From Massilia endophytica (lineage in GTDB: Bacteria; Pseudomonadota; Gammaproteobacteria; Burkholderiales; Burkholderiaceae_D), in the NCBI RefSeq assembly GCF_021165955.1, contig NZ_CP088952.1:4464001-4528000 (forward strand): a stretch of 64,000 nucleotides of DNA. Reading direction: 5' to 3'. The notes below the pieces were generated by a model that saw only the letters and a program-made list of their open reading frames with translations, was not told the DNA's origin and did no database searches. Of this stretch, positions 38,217 to 47,439 are shown one piece after another. The translations under genes and the position numbers were made by a program. Each line of letters opens with the position of its first letter. Position 1 is the first letter of the stretch.

Positions 38217-38660
38217 CTAGATGTCCCAGGAGCCGATGTCGGCGTCGTCGCCGGTGCCGCCAGGCTGGCCGTCCGCACCGTAGGAGAACACGTCCACTTC
38301 GCCCTTCACGCCGGGCGAGAGCATCTGGTAAGGGTTGCCCCACGGGTCCTTCGGCATCTTCTCCAGGTAGCCGCCCTCTTTCCAGCCATTGGCTGCGGGA
38401 CCGGCGGTGGGCTTGGTGATCAGCGCCTGCAGGCCCTGTTCTGTGGTGGGGAAACGCTGGTTATCCAGCTTGTAGAGCTTCAGCGCCTGCATGATGGTGG
38501 AGATATCCACCTTGGCCGCTGCAATTTTCGATTCGCCGGTACGGCTCAGGAGCTTGGGCACTACCAGCGCGGCCAGCACGCCCATGATGACGACCACCAC
38601 CATGATTTCGATCAGGGTGAAACCACGGGAGCGTTTCGTGCGATGTAAGACTTTTTGCAT
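38217..38660 (-). CDS. gspG: Type II secretion major pseudopilin GspG
   Basis: The 147-residue major pseudopilin has SRGFTLIEIMVVVVIMGVLA, then the conserved KYDLDNQ-like YKLDNQRFPTTEQGLQALI and KDPWGNPYQMLSPG, and the C-terminal calcium-loop region FSYGADGQPGGTGDDADIGSW. It is the first gene of the gsp operon. The 54-bp gap to moeB upstream may hold a promoter or be read through. Confidence 0.97.
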   Translation of the reverse strand: MQKVLHRTKRSRGFTLIEIMVVVVIMGVLAALVVPKLLSRTGESKIAAAKVDISTIMQALKLYKLDNQRFPTTEQGLQALITKPTAGPAANGWKEGGYLEKMPKDPWGNPYQMLSPGVKGEVDVFSYGADGQPGGTGDDADIGSWDI

Positions 38661-38714
38661 GAGATGGAAACCAGTTGTCGTAAGTTAGTGCGAAAAGGCA
38701 GCGAGCAGTATAGC

Positions 38715-39461
38715 CTACGCCGCGCAGACGGGGCAGCCTTCGTGGCGCCCGATGCGGATGCTGCTCCATTCCATGCGCAGCCCGTCCAGCAGCAGCAGGC
38801 GGCCAGCCAGTGATTCGCCGATGCCCATCACCAGCTTGAGCGCCTCAGCGGCCTGCATGGCCCCAACCACGCCCACCAGAGGCGCGAACACCCCCATGGT
38901 GGAGCAGGCCACGTCCTCGAAGGCTTGGTCTTGCGGGAAGAGGCAGGAATAACAGGGATTTTCGCCGCTGCGCGGGTCGAAAACGCTGATCTGCCCGTCG
39001 AAACGGATGACGGCGCCCGAAACCAGCGGCACCTTGTGCGCCACGCAGGCGCGGTTCACAGCGTGGCGGGTCTTGAAATTGTCCGTGCAGTCGAGCACCA
39101 CGTCGGCGGTTTTCACCAGTTCGTTCAGCCGCGCATCGTCCGCACGCTCGACCAGCGCCACCACTTCCGTGCCGGGATTGATCTGGGCCAGCGCCTCGCG
39201 CGCCGATTCGGCCTTGTAGCGGCCCACGCGCTCCGTGGTGTGCGCGATCTGGCGCTGAAGGTTGGTGAGATCGACCTTGTCGTGATCGACCAGCGTGAGC
39301 TTGCCGATGCCAGCGGAGGCGAGGTACATGGCCGCCGGGGAGCCGAGGCCGCCCGCGCCGATCACCAGGGCATGCGCCTCCAACAGCTTCTGCTGCCCTT
39401 CGATGCCGATTTCATCGAGCAGGATATGGCGCGAATAGCGCAGCAGCTGCGAATCGTCCAT
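38715..39461 (-). CDS. moeB: HesA/MoeB/ThiF family adenylyltransferase
   Basis: This E1-like enzyme activates the C-terminus of a MoaD- or ThiS-type sulfur carrier with ATP. It has 248 residues: nucleotide loop VIGAGGLGSPAAMYLASAG, DCTDNFKTRHAVNRAC, and two zinc CXXC pairs (CYSCLFP and CPVC at the C-terminus). MoeB and ThiF cannot be told apart from sequence alone. It ends the gpmA-envC-ctp-moeB series, 3 bp after ctp. Confidence 0.88.
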   Translation of the reverse strand: MDDSQLLRYSRHILLDEIGIEGQQKLLEAHALVIGAGGLGSPAAMYLASAGIGKLTLVDHDKVDLTNLQRQIAHTTERVGRYKAESAREALAQINPGTEVVALVERADDARLNELVKTADVVLDCTDNFKTRHAVNRACVAHKVPLVSGAVIRFDGQISVFDPRSGENPCYSCLFPQDQAFEDVACSTMGVFAPLVGVVGAMQAAEALKLVMGIGESLAGRLLLLDGLRMEWSSIRIGRHEGCPVCAA

Positions 39462-39464
39462 GCC

Positions 39465-40943
39465 TTACTTCCGGGCCGGCGCCTTCTTGTCTTCCGGTTT
39501 GATGTCGGACTTGATCTCGGGCTTCACCAGCATTTGCTCGGCGGCCTTTTCGGCCGGGGTGTCGGCGCGCGCCAGCTTCACGGGCAGGCCCTTGAAGTGA
39601 TTCAGGGCCTGGGCCAGCTGGAAATCGTCCTTGCCGCCGAATTCGATGGGCTTCTGCTTCTTCGCCAAGGTGAGGATGCGCTGCTCCTCTTCCAGCTCGT
39701 CCAGCTTCACGGGACGCTTGTCCTCCGAATCGCCGGAGAGGTGCTTCTCCAGGTCCGCTTCGCGCAGGCGCAGGCTGTTCAGGCCATCGCCATCCGGCGT
39801 TTCATCGACGGCGATATCCGGCACGATGCCCTTGGCCTGGATGGCGCGGCCGTGCGGCGTGTAGTAGCGCGCGGTGGTGAGCTTGATGGCCGTGTCGGCG
39901 GTGAGCTGGCGCAGGGTCTGCACCGAGCCCTTGCCAAAAGTCTGGCTGCCCATGACGATGGCGCGCTTGTAGTCCTGCAGGGCGCCAGCAACGATTTCGG
40001 AAGCGGAGGCAGAACCGGCATTCACCAGCACCACCAGCGGCACCGTCTTCACGGCGGCGGGAAGCTTGGACAGGGGGTCGGCAGGACCGCGCACCGAGTA
40101 GTACTCAGGGCGCGCGTAGAAAGTCTGTTTCGAATCGGCCAGCTGGCCGTTGGTGGATACCACCACCGAATCCTTCGGCAGGAAGGCCGCCGATACGCCG
40201 ATGGCGCCCGGCACCACGCCGCCTGGATCGTTGCGCAGGTCCAGCACCACGCCCTTGATATCCGGATTCTGCGCGTACAGGCCGCCCAGCTTCTTCGCGA
40301 AATCTTCCACCGTGGGTTCCTGGAACTGCGAGATGCGCAGCCAGGCATAGCCCGGCTCCACCATCTTCGCCTTCACGCTCTGCACGCGGATTTCCTCGCG
40401 AACGATGGGGAAGATCAGCGGCTTGTCCTCGCCCTTGCGGGAGATGGTGAGCACTACCTTGCTGCGCGGCTCGCCGCGCATCTTCTTGATCGCTTCGTCC
40501 AGGGACAGGCCCTTGAGGGGCACGTTGTCCAGGCGCGTAATGAGGTCGCCCGCCTTGATGCCCGCCTTGTAGGCCGGAGAATCCTCCATGGGCGACACCA
40601 CCTTCACGTAGCCGTCTTCCGTGGATACCTCGATGCCGATGCCGACGAACTTGCCCTGCACCGACTCCCGCATTTCGCGGAAGGCTTTCTTATCGAGGTA
40701 GATGGAATGGGGATCGAGGGAGGCCACCATGCCGGAGATGGCGTCCTGCAGGAGCTTCTTGTCGTCGACGCTTTCCACGTAGTCCGACTTGATCAGGCCG
40801 AAAACGTCCGACAGCTGGCGCAGTTCTTCCAGGGGCAGCGGCGCGTCCGCCTTCTGCGCGATGGCGGAAAACTGCATCGAGGCGGCGACGCCGGCCACCA
40901 TGCCCAGGCCAATCAGGCCGAAACTCTTGACTTTGTTGCCCAT
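39465..40943 (-). CDS. C-terminal processing peptidase (S41 family, CtpA-like)
   Basis: This periplasmic serine protease has 492 residues: an N-terminal membrane anchor or signal (FGLIGLGMVAGVAASMQFSAIA), a PDZ domain (GIGIEVSTEDGYVKVV, then AGIKAGDLITRLDN), and the catalytic Ser-Lys dyad (VNAGSASASEIVAGAL and GSQTFGKGSVQTL). The C-terminus is Lys/Glu-rich. ATG 40943 was chosen (MGNKVKSF). CTPs of this kind often control cell-wall hydrolases, and here the gene directly follows envC. Confidence 0.94.
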   Translation of the reverse strand: MGNKVKSFGLIGLGMVAGVAASMQFSAIAQKADAPLPLEELRQLSDVFGLIKSDYVESVDDKKLLQDAISGMVASLDPHSIYLDKKAFREMRESVQGKFVGIGIEVSTEDGYVKVVSPMEDSPAYKAGIKAGDLITRLDNVPLKGLSLDEAIKKMRGEPRSKVVLTISRKGEDKPLIFPIVREEIRVQSVKAKMVEPGYAWLRISQFQEPTVEDFAKKLGGLYAQNPDIKGVVLDLRNDPGGVVPGAIGVSAAFLPKDSVVVSTNGQLADSKQTFYARPEYYSVRGPADPLSKLPAAVKTVPLVVLVNAGSASASEIVAGALQDYKRAIVMGSQTFGKGSVQTLRQLTADTAIKLTTARYYTPHGRAIQAKGIVPDIAVDETPDGDGLNSLRLREADLEKHLSGDSEDKRPVKLDELEEEQRILTLAKKQKPIEFGGKDDFQLAQALNHFKGLPVKLARADTPAEKAAEQMLVKPEIKSDIKPEDKKAPARK

Positions 40944-40954
40944 GTTTTTCCCGC

Positions 40955-42370
40955 TCAGAACTTCACCCACCCGGCCGGATCGAAGGCCCGGCCCTGATGA
41001 CGCAGTTCAAAGTATAAACCCGATTCTTCGTTGCCACCGGTATTTCCGGCCGCTGCGATCACGTCGCCCGCCTTCACCACGTCCCCCGCCCGTTTGAGGA
41101 CGGACTGGTTATTGCCGTAAATGCTCATGTACTGGTTGCCATGGTCGACGATGATCAGGTTGCCGAAGCCCCGCAGCCACTCGGAGAACACCACCCGGCC
41201 GCCCGCCACGGCGCGCACTTCCGCACCCTCCGGCGCCTGGATGAACATGCCCTTCCACGCCGGGCTGTCGCCACGCTTGCTGCCGAACTTCGCGGCCACC
41301 TTGCCGGACACCGGCGCCTGCATGCGCCCTTTCAGGCTGGCGAAGGCGCCATCCGGCGCGGCGGGCGCCAAGGCCACCTCGGACGGACGGGCCGCGCCTT
41401 CGTCGCGCGCTTCGGGCTTGTCGTCCTTCGCCACGCGCGGCTCCTCCGGCAGGGGCTTCTGCTCCTTCACTGGCTTGCCCTTGTTTTCGCGGGCGATGCG
41501 TTCGCGTTCGGCCTTGATGCGCGCCCGCTCGTCCGCTTCCGCCTTGGCCTTCGCGGCGCGGGCGGCGGCCAGTTCTTCCTTGCGCTTCTTCTCCGCCGCG
41601 GCGGCGCGCGCCTGTTCCTCGATAAGCTTGTTCAGGCGATTCACGAGGGCGCCCATGCGCTGCTCGTCCCGTTCCAGCTTGCCCACCTCCTTGCGCTGGC
41701 TCTCCAGCTTGCGCGACAGGTTCGCCAGCAGGGCCGCGCGGCGCTGCTTTTCCTTCTCCAGCACTTCCTTCTGCTGCCGCTGCTCCTCGGCGATTTCTTC
41801 CAGTTCGTCCTTGGCATTCTGGGCCTGCGCCTGGTTCGCCTCCACCGCCGCCAGGTTGGCGCGCAGGGAAGCGAGCAGGCGCGCCTGCGCCTGCGAAACG
41901 TAGGACATGAGCTGCAGCTCGCGGTTGATGCGGTTCGGGTTGTCCCCCGAAAGCAGGAGCTTGATGCGGTCTTCGTTGCCCGTTACGTACTGCTCGCGCA
42001 GCAGCTTCGCGAGCTGCTGCTTCTGCTGCGCCACCACGGCGGCAAGGCGTTCATGCTCGGCCGCCAGCTCCTTCACGCGCTGGTTGGTCTGCTCCTGCTC
42101 CTCGGCCAGCTCGCGCAGGGAGCGGCGGGCATTGGAAATGGCTTCTTCCGACTCGGCCAGCGTATCCGCCGCATCCTCGCGCGCGCTCTCGGTCTTGCCG
42201 ATGTCGCTCTTCAGGGCGTTCAGCTTCTGCTGCAGGGCCTTGCGCTCGGCCTCGGCCACAGCCTTCTGCTTGCTGCGTTCGGTGGGCTTGGGCGCCGCCA
42301 GCACGTTGCCGGCGGCCAGCGCCAGCGCCAGGGCTGCGGCCAGCCACTGGCGGGTCGGAATCACTGCCAT
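40955..42370 (-). CDS. envC: Murein hydrolase activator EnvC family (coiled coil plus LytM domain)
   Basis: EnvC activates amidases at the division site. The protein has 471 residues: a signal peptide (WLAAALALALAAGNVLAA), a long coiled-coil region (about residues 35-280), a Glu/Lys/Arg-rich linker and a C-terminal M23/LytM domain (MQAPVSGKVAAKFGS, then GNLIIVDHGNQYMSIYGNN and LYFELRHQGR). The first zinc ligands of active M23 peptidases are missing, as in known EnvC, so it is probably non-catalytic. It lies 7 bp after gpmA and 11 bp before ctp. Confidence 0.93.
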   Translation of the reverse strand: MAVIPTRQWLAAALALALAAGNVLAAPKPTERSKQKAVAEAERKALQQKLNALKSDIGKTESAREDAADTLAESEEAISNARRSLRELAEEQEQTNQRVKELAAEHERLAAVVAQQKQQLAKLLREQYVTGNEDRIKLLLSGDNPNRINRELQLMSYVSQAQARLLASLRANLAAVEANQAQAQNAKDELEEIAEEQRQQKEVLEKEKQRRAALLANLSRKLESQRKEVGKLERDEQRMGALVNRLNKLIEEQARAAAAEKKRKEELAAARAAKAKAEADERARIKAERERIARENKGKPVKEQKPLPEEPRVAKDDKPEARDEGAARPSEVALAPAAPDGAFASLKGRMQAPVSGKVAAKFGSKRGDSPAWKGMFIQAPEGAEVRAVAGGRVVFSEWLRGFGNLIIVDHGNQYMSIYGNNQSVLKRAGDVVKAGDVIAAAGNTGGNEESGLYFELRHQGRAFDPAGWVKF

Positions 42371-42377
42371 CCTGCGC

Positions 42378-43124
42378 TTACTTGGCCTTGCCCTGGTTGG
42401 CGACAGCTGCCTGAGCCGCGGCAATGGCCGCCGGGTCGCCCAGGTAGTAGTGGCGGATAGGCTTCAGGTCGGCGTCCAGCTCGTACACCAGGGGCTGGCC
42501 GTTCGGAATGTTCAGGCCGACAATGGCTTCGTCGCTGATGCCGTCCAGCATCTTGATCAGGGCGCGCAGGCTGTTGCCGTGGGCCGAGATCAGGATTTTC
42601 TTGCCCGCGCGGATGGCGGGGGCGATTTCCTCGTCCCAGGCGGGCATGACGCGAGCCACGGTGTCCTTCAGGCATTCGGTCATGGGAATCTGCTCCTTCG
42701 GCAGACCGGCGTAGCGCGGATCGTGGAAGGAGGTGCGGTCGTCGCCCGCTTCCAGGGCCGGGGGCGGCGTGTCGTAGCTGCGGCGCCAGACCAGCACTTG
42801 CGCATCGCCGAACTTGGCGGCCGTTTCCGCCTTGTCCAGGCCCTGCAGGGCGCCGTAGTGGCGCTCGTTCAGGCGCCAGTCGTGCTTGATGGGCAGGTAC
42901 ATGCGGTCCATTTCGTCCAGCGTCAGCCACAGGGTGCGGATGGCGCGCTTCAGCACGGAGGTGTAGCACAGGTCGAACTCATAGCCTTCTTCCTTCAGCA
43001 CCTTGCCGGCGGCCTTCGCTTCGGCAACGCCCTTCTCGGTCAGATCCACATCGGTCCAGCCGGTGAAACGGTTTTCGAGATTCCAGGTGGACTCGCCATG
43101 ACGCATGAAAACAATTTTGTACAT
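42378..43124 (-). CDS. gpmA: 2,3-bisphosphoglycerate-dependent phosphoglycerate mutase
   Basis: This glycolytic enzyme interconverts 3- and 2-phosphoglycerate. It has 248 residues: catalytic phosphohistidine motif FMRHGESTWN, NLENRFTGWTDVDLTEKG, LNERHYGALQGLDK, and SAHGNSLRALIK with the second His. It heads the gpmA-envC-ctp-moeB transcription unit and is divergent from the rhodanese gene (103 bp). Confidence 0.98.
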   Translation of the reverse strand: MYKIVFMRHGESTWNLENRFTGWTDVDLTEKGVAEAKAAGKVLKEEGYEFDLCYTSVLKRAIRTLWLTLDEMDRMYLPIKHDWRLNERHYGALQGLDKAETAAKFGDAQVLVWRRSYDTPPPALEAGDDRTSFHDPRYAGLPKEQIPMTECLKDTVARVMPAWDEEIAPAIRAGKKILISAHGNSLRALIKMLDGISDEAIVGLNIPNGQPLVYELDADLKPIRHYYLGDPAAIAAAQAAVANQGKAK

Positions 43125-43227
43125 AGAGCAATCTTCTAAAGGTGGAATGGGACAGAAATGGACCGCCTGAGCCGTCGTTCGCCTTCTATTTTATAATGCG
43201 CGCATTCACTTCAACCATTGGAAGCCC

Positions 43228-43629
43228 GTGAAATTCGTTCTCGACCATATCTTTCTTATTGGCATCGTTCTGCTCTCCGGCGGCGCGCTGCTGTGGCCGT
43301 CCCTGACCCAGCGGGGGAAAAAAGCCTCGCCGCAGGAAGTGACCCTGTTGATAAACCGGGGTAAAGCCACCATTGTGGATGTACGCGAGGCGAGCGCCTT
43401 TGCCGCCGGCCACTTGCCGGACGCAAAGAATATTCCGCTGGCCGAGCTGGCCCAGCGCGGTAGCGAGCTGGACAAATTCAAGAACAAGACGGCCGTGGTC
43501 GTCTGCCAAAAAGGGGCCCGTGCCTTCGGCGCGGCGAAAATCCTGGAAAAGGCGGGTTTCAGCGATGTCCTCGTCCTCGACGGCGGCATCGACGCATGGC
43601 AGGCGCAGAGCCTGCCTATCACCAAATAA
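43228..43629 (+). CDS. Membrane-anchored rhodanese-like protein (GTG start)
   Basis: The protein has 133 residues. One N-terminal membrane segment (FLIGIVLLSGGALLWPSL) precedes a single rhodanese domain (IVDVREASAFAAGHLPDAKNIPL). The active-site loop is VVCQKGARA with the catalytic Cys. It may transfer sulfane sulfur or act in thiol redox. The start is GTG 43228. It lies 20 bp before grxC, an order common in Betaproteobacteria ahead of secB. Confidence 0.88.
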   Translation: MKFVLDHIFLIGIVLLSGGALLWPSLTQRGKKASPQEVTLLINRGKATIVDVREASAFAAGHLPDAKNIPLAELAQRGSELDKFKNKTAVVVCQKGARAFGAAKILEKAGFSDVLVLDGGIDAWQAQSLPITK

Positions 43630-43649
43630 CGCTTTGGAAGGGGAATGCC

Positions 43650-43910
43650 ATGACCGCCAATGTCACCATGTACAGCACCGCCGTGTGCCCTTATTGCGTA
43701 CGCGCCGAACGCCTGCTGGAAAGCAAGGGCGTGAAAGGCATCAATAAAATCCGCGTCGACCTCGACCCGGCCCAGCGCCAGGAAATGATGCAGAAGACGG
43801 GCCGCCGCACCGTGCCGCAGATTTACATCGGCGACACCCATGTGGGCGGCTTCGACGACCTGCACGCGCTGGACATGCGCGGGGGCCTCGATCCCTTGCT
43901 AAAAGGTTAA
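43650..43910 (+). CDS. grxC: Glutaredoxin 3
   Basis: The 86-residue glutathione-dependent disulfide reductase has the dithiol active site AVCPYCVRAERLL, the cis-Pro in TVPQIYIG and the GSH-binding GGFDDLHAL. The start is ATG 43650, with a GGAAGGGG ribosome site. It is co-transcribed with the rhodanese gene and precedes secB. Confidence 0.96.
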   Translation: MTANVTMYSTAVCPYCVRAERLLESKGVKGINKIRVDLDPAQRQEMMQKTGRRTVPQIYIGDTHVGGFDDLHALDMRGGLDPLLKG

Positions 43911-44030
43911 CGCGCACAAATAGCAACGTGGCGACAGCCAAAATAGGCTGTTTGCATAATAGTTTTGCTACAATTGCCCTCGCGTTTGATTTGGGCCACC
44001 CCAAGTCTGGCCAAAAAGCACTATTAATAC

Positions 44031-44053
44031 AGAGCGGCGTGGCCGCTCTTTTC
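44031..44053 (+). terminator. Hairpin with short T-run between grxC and secB
   Basis: AGAGCGGC pairs with GCCGCTCT around a short loop and is followed by TTTTCT. It lies about 120 bp after grxC and just 20 bp before secB, so it could end the rhodanese-grxC transcript or act as an attenuator in the secB leader. Confidence 0.65.
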
Positions 44054-44072
44054 TAATTCTTGAAAGCGTTCC

Positions 44073-44564
44073 ATGTCTGACGAAAACCTGCAACCCGTAT
44101 TCCAAATCCAACGCGTCTACCTGAAAGACATGTCGCTGGAACAGCCGAACTCGCCGGCGATTTTCCTGGAACAGGAATCCCCATCGATCGAAGTGTCCCT
44201 GGACGTTGGCGCCGAGCCGCTGGCCGAAGGCATCTACGAATCGACCGTGACCATCACCGTGACTGCCAAGATCAAAGACAAGGTGGCATTCCTGGTGGAA
44301 GGCAAGCAGGCCGGCATCTTCGAAGCCCGCAATATTCCTGAAGACCAGCTGGATCCGGTACTGGGCATCGGCTGCCCGAATATCGTGTATCCTTACCTGC
44401 GTGCAAACATTGCGGACGTGATCTCCCGCGCCGGCTTCCCGCCCGTGCACCTGGCCGAGATCAACTTCGAAGTGTTCTACCAGCAGCGTCTGCAGGCCAT
44501 CGCCCAGCAGCAGGCTGCAGCCGCCGGTTCGACCCCGGCTGAAGGCAGCACCACCGTTCAGTAA
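44073..44564 (+). CDS. secB: Protein-export chaperone SecB
   Basis: This tetrameric chaperone holds precursors unfolded and delivers them to SecA. It has 163 residues: FQIQRVYLKDMSLEQPNSP, the SecA-interacting acidic strand (SIEVSLDVGAEPL), CPNIVYPYLRANIADVISRAGFPP (split by convention) and PVHLAEINFEVFYQQR. The Ala/Gln/Thr-rich tail is typical of the family in Burkholderiales. Confidence 0.98.
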   Translation: MSDENLQPVFQIQRVYLKDMSLEQPNSPAIFLEQESPSIEVSLDVGAEPLAEGIYESTVTITVTAKIKDKVAFLVEGKQAGIFEARNIPEDQLDPVLGIGCPNIVYPYLRANIADVISRAGFPPVHLAEINFEVFYQQRLQAIAQQQAAAAGSTPAEGSTTVQ

Positions 44565-44605
44565 TAGCTGGACATCAGCAGCCGCTGTTGCGGCTGCATA
44601 ATCAA

Positions 44606-44632
44606 AACAAAGGCCATTCGTGGCCTTTGTTT
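44606..44632 (+). terminator. Rho-independent terminator of secB
   Basis: AACAAAGGCCA pairs with TGGCCTTTGTT around a short loop and continues in T-rich sequence. A second small hairpin, GCAGCCGC with GCGGCTGC, precedes it at 44578-44597. Confidence 0.85.
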
Positions 44633-44654
44633 ATTTGGGCCGAGGGTTTGTGCA

Positions 44655-45098
44655 ATGAATATTTCCCGTCTGCTATTCGCGTTGCTTTTGCTGCTGGCCG
44701 CCCTGGCCGGGCAGGCGGCCGATTTCAAGACGGTGGGCGCGACGCCCGTCGTGCTCTACGACGCGCCCTCGCTCAAGGGCAACAAGCTCTTCATCGTGCC
44801 GCGCGGCGCGCCCCTGGAAGTGGTGCTCAGCTACGGCGAGTGGGTGAAGGTGCGCGACATTACGGGCGACTTGGCCTGGACCCAGGCCAAGGGGCTCTCG
44901 CCCAAGCGCAATGTGGTGGTGAAGTCGGCCAATGTGAAGGTGAAGGCGGAAGCGGACGAGTCTTCCACCACGGTCTTTGTCGCGGACAAGAGCGTCATCC
45001 TCGAATACCTGGAACCGGCAGCCAATGACTGGACCAAGGTGCGGCATCGGGATGGGCTGATCGGGTATATCCGCAATGCCGATATCTGGGGCATCTAA
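44655..45098 (+). CDS. SH3-domain protein, periplasmic
   Basis: The protein has 147 residues: a signal peptide (LLFALLLLLAALAGQAA) then two bacterial SH3-like units (VVLYDAPSLKGNKLFIVPRG and VKVKAEADESSTTVFVADK), the second ending DGLIGYIRNADIWGI. It probably binds peptidoglycan peptides. In related genomes the gene sits between secB and gpsA, which marks where the lipase locus has been inserted here. Confidence 0.85.
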   Translation: MNISRLLFALLLLLAALAGQAADFKTVGATPVVLYDAPSLKGNKLFIVPRGAPLEVVLSYGEWVKVRDITGDLAWTQAKGLSPKRNVVVKSANVKVKAEADESSTTVFVADKSVILEYLEPAANDWTKVRHRDGLIGYIRNADIWGI

Positions 45099-45173
45099 AA
45101 GTCCCTTGCTGGACATCAATTCTTAACGCTGAGCATTATGTGACGATGGTTTCCCGACACGTGGGGGAGACCA

Positions 45174-46871
45174 ATGCCAACTCAACTGCCCATCTTTATC
45201 GAGCATGGCGGCCGTACGACTTACGGCTTCTTCACGCCGCTGGAAGATAAGACTCCCCAGAGAATGATGGTCCCGCCGCGGCGGGTGATTCCCATCGTAT
45301 TTCTGCCCGGCATTATGGGATCGAACCTCCGGATGAGCGCAGCGCGGCAGAAGCAGATCGAAAAAACCAACAATATTGCCTGGCGTCCGGACCGCACTGC
45401 CGAGGCAATAGCGCTGATGAAAGCAAGCGCCGGACAACGCCAGCTGCAACTCGATCCCAATCAAACAGAGGTCGACACCTATGACCCCGCAAGCAGCCCC
45501 ACAGGTTCCAAGGAAACGGCGGATGAACGGCACTACCTGAGCAACATCCGCCTGCGCATGTCGTCGGAACTGCCTTCGGTATTCCTCAGCGACGATCCAC
45601 CTGGGCTAGGGGCGCTTGCCAAGACAAAGGAGCAGAAAGCCATGTCGCGCGGCTGGGGCGAAGTCTACTTCTCCAGCTATCGGGACATCCTGGAAACCTG
45701 CGAGAAGTATTTGAACTGCAATATCAAGGACGACTGCTGGAAGACCATCCTCGACAAAGATCCCCGCAGCTGGACCTCCGGCGCGCCGACCGATATGGCG
45801 CCGCTCACGTTCGACCAGTTGCGCAGAGCTACGAAGGAATGCTTCTTCCCCGTCCATGCAATGGGATATAACTGGCTTCAAGGCAACGAGGTTTCGGCTC
45901 GCCAGCTAAGCAAACGCATCCGCGCGTTGATCTCTTACTACAAGAAGGGACGCTTCGAGTGCGAGAAAGTCATCATCGTAACGCACTCAATGGGCGGCCT
46001 TGTCGCGCGCGCACTGGTACATCCAGATTTCGGGAACGCTGCGTCAATCATCCTGGGAATGGTTCATGGCGTTATGCCCGCAATGGGAGCGCCCGCAGCT
46101 TACAAGCGCATGCGGTGCGGTTTTGAGCAAGGCCCTCTGAACATGTCCCTTACTGCACGAGTGCTGGGCGATACCGGGTCCAAGGTGACCGCCGTCTTAG
46201 GCAATTCCCTCGGAGGACTCGAGCTATTGCCGAGCAAAGCCTACGGGAACGGATGGTTGGAGATCAGATGCAACGGCACGCTGTTCGACAAGTTTCCCAA
46301 GCACGGAGATCCTTACAAGGAAATCTACAAGGCAGACGGCTGTTGGTACGGCCTTCTCCGCTCCGAGTGGCTGAACCCAGGCGGAGACAAGAAAGCTGGC
46401 GTTGAGCGCACGAAGTTGATGCTGGACCAAGCATGCCAGTTTCATGAAACGATACGGGAAACCTACCACGACACTAGCTACGCACACTACGGAGCTGATC
46501 CGAGCCGCCCCTCTTGGGAAACCGTAACCTGGGATCTGAAGCATAGTTTTCCCGGCATCGATTGGCATTGTCTGAACATCGAAGACGATGACCAACAATG
46601 CCAGCTCACACTGTTGGAAGCAAACCCACCGCCAAATCGTCCTCGGATGAAAGGCCTGGCCGTTCTTGGAGCATCCAAGGGCCCGGGGGATGAAACAGTG
46701 CCGTTGAGGTCCGCTGAACATCAACTGCTAAGTGGAAAATTCAAGGGGATCTTCCGCCAGACCGACTACGAACATCAATCAAGTTATCAGAACCAGCGCG
46801 CTCTGCGGTCAACTCTCTACAGCATCGTCCGTATTGCGGAACAAATGAAGTGGGAAAGCGATGCTAGGTGA
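45174..46871 (+). CDS. Putative type VI secretion lipase effector (Tle-like, LCAT-type alpha/beta hydrolase)
   Basis: The protein has 565 residues with no signal peptide. The N-terminal oxyanion phrase FLPGIMGSNLR (43-53) is typical of LCAT-like phospholipases. The nucleophile elbow is VTHSMGGL (S272, T-x-S-x-G), and candidate acid and base are D506 (GPGDETVPL) and H534 (YEHQSSYQN). The effector assignment rests mainly on the downstream Tli4-type immunity genes, the first overlapping by 11 bp. No VgrG, PAAR or Hcp gene is in the window. A GGGGGAGA ribosome site precedes ATG 45174. GC is lower than in flanking core genes, suggesting transfer. Confidence 0.75.
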   Translation: MPTQLPIFIEHGGRTTYGFFTPLEDKTPQRMMVPPRRVIPIVFLPGIMGSNLRMSAARQKQIEKTNNIAWRPDRTAEAIALMKASAGQRQLQLDPNQTEVDTYDPASSPTGSKETADERHYLSNIRLRMSSELPSVFLSDDPPGLGALAKTKEQKAMSRGWGEVYFSSYRDILETCEKYLNCNIKDDCWKTILDKDPRSWTSGAPTDMAPLTFDQLRRATKECFFPVHAMGYNWLQGNEVSARQLSKRIRALISYYKKGRFECEKVIIVTHSMGGLVARALVHPDFGNAASIILGMVHGVMPAMGAPAAYKRMRCGFEQGPLNMSLTARVLGDTGSKVTAVLGNSLGGLELLPSKAYGNGWLEIRCNGTLFDKFPKHGDPYKEIYKADGCWYGLLRSEWLNPGGDKKAGVERTKLMLDQACQFHETIRETYHDTSYAHYGADPSRPSWETVTWDLKHSFPGIDWHCLNIEDDDQQCQLTLLEANPPPNRPRMKGLAVLGASKGPGDETVPLRSAEHQLLSGKFKGIFRQTDYEHQSSYQNQRALRSTLYSIVRIAEQMKWESDAR

Positions 46872-47439
46872 TTCGAGAAGCCGTAGAGCGATACTCTTGC
46901 TGCTGGCTGCAGTGTTAGTTGGCATTTTCTTCAACCATGGAACGGGAAGATCAACGATGACACCTCCCTCCGAGCGCATCGGCGCCCTGTTCAACAAGAC
47001 TCGAACAATTTGCGTTGGCCGCTTCCTGCTGGACATCCCCGATTCAGCTACCGTCGCCTTTGGGCGTACCGACACGCCATTCGAGACCTACCGTTATGAA
47101 GGCGATGCAGAAAATATGGACAAGATCATCGCCGGATACATAAGTAGGCTGAACGAGCGGAAGGACCTGGCGTACGGCGCGCTCGTCAAGCCCGACTCCA
47201 TGCTCGGAAAGGTTGTCGACGGGCCCGTGCCGGGACAGAAGATCTTGTTCGACTTCAGCGACGGTGGCGGCGAAGAGTACCACCTCAAGTCTCTCACCAA
47301 AGTAGGGAAAGACTTGTTCCTGCAGTCGGTAGATACTTTCGCCGATCGCAGTTACTACTCGAGAGATCTCGCCGAAATAAACGATTCCGCGGCAAGACTG
47401 GTCGCTCGAGATGTAATGACCCAGCGGTTCCTGCTCAAC

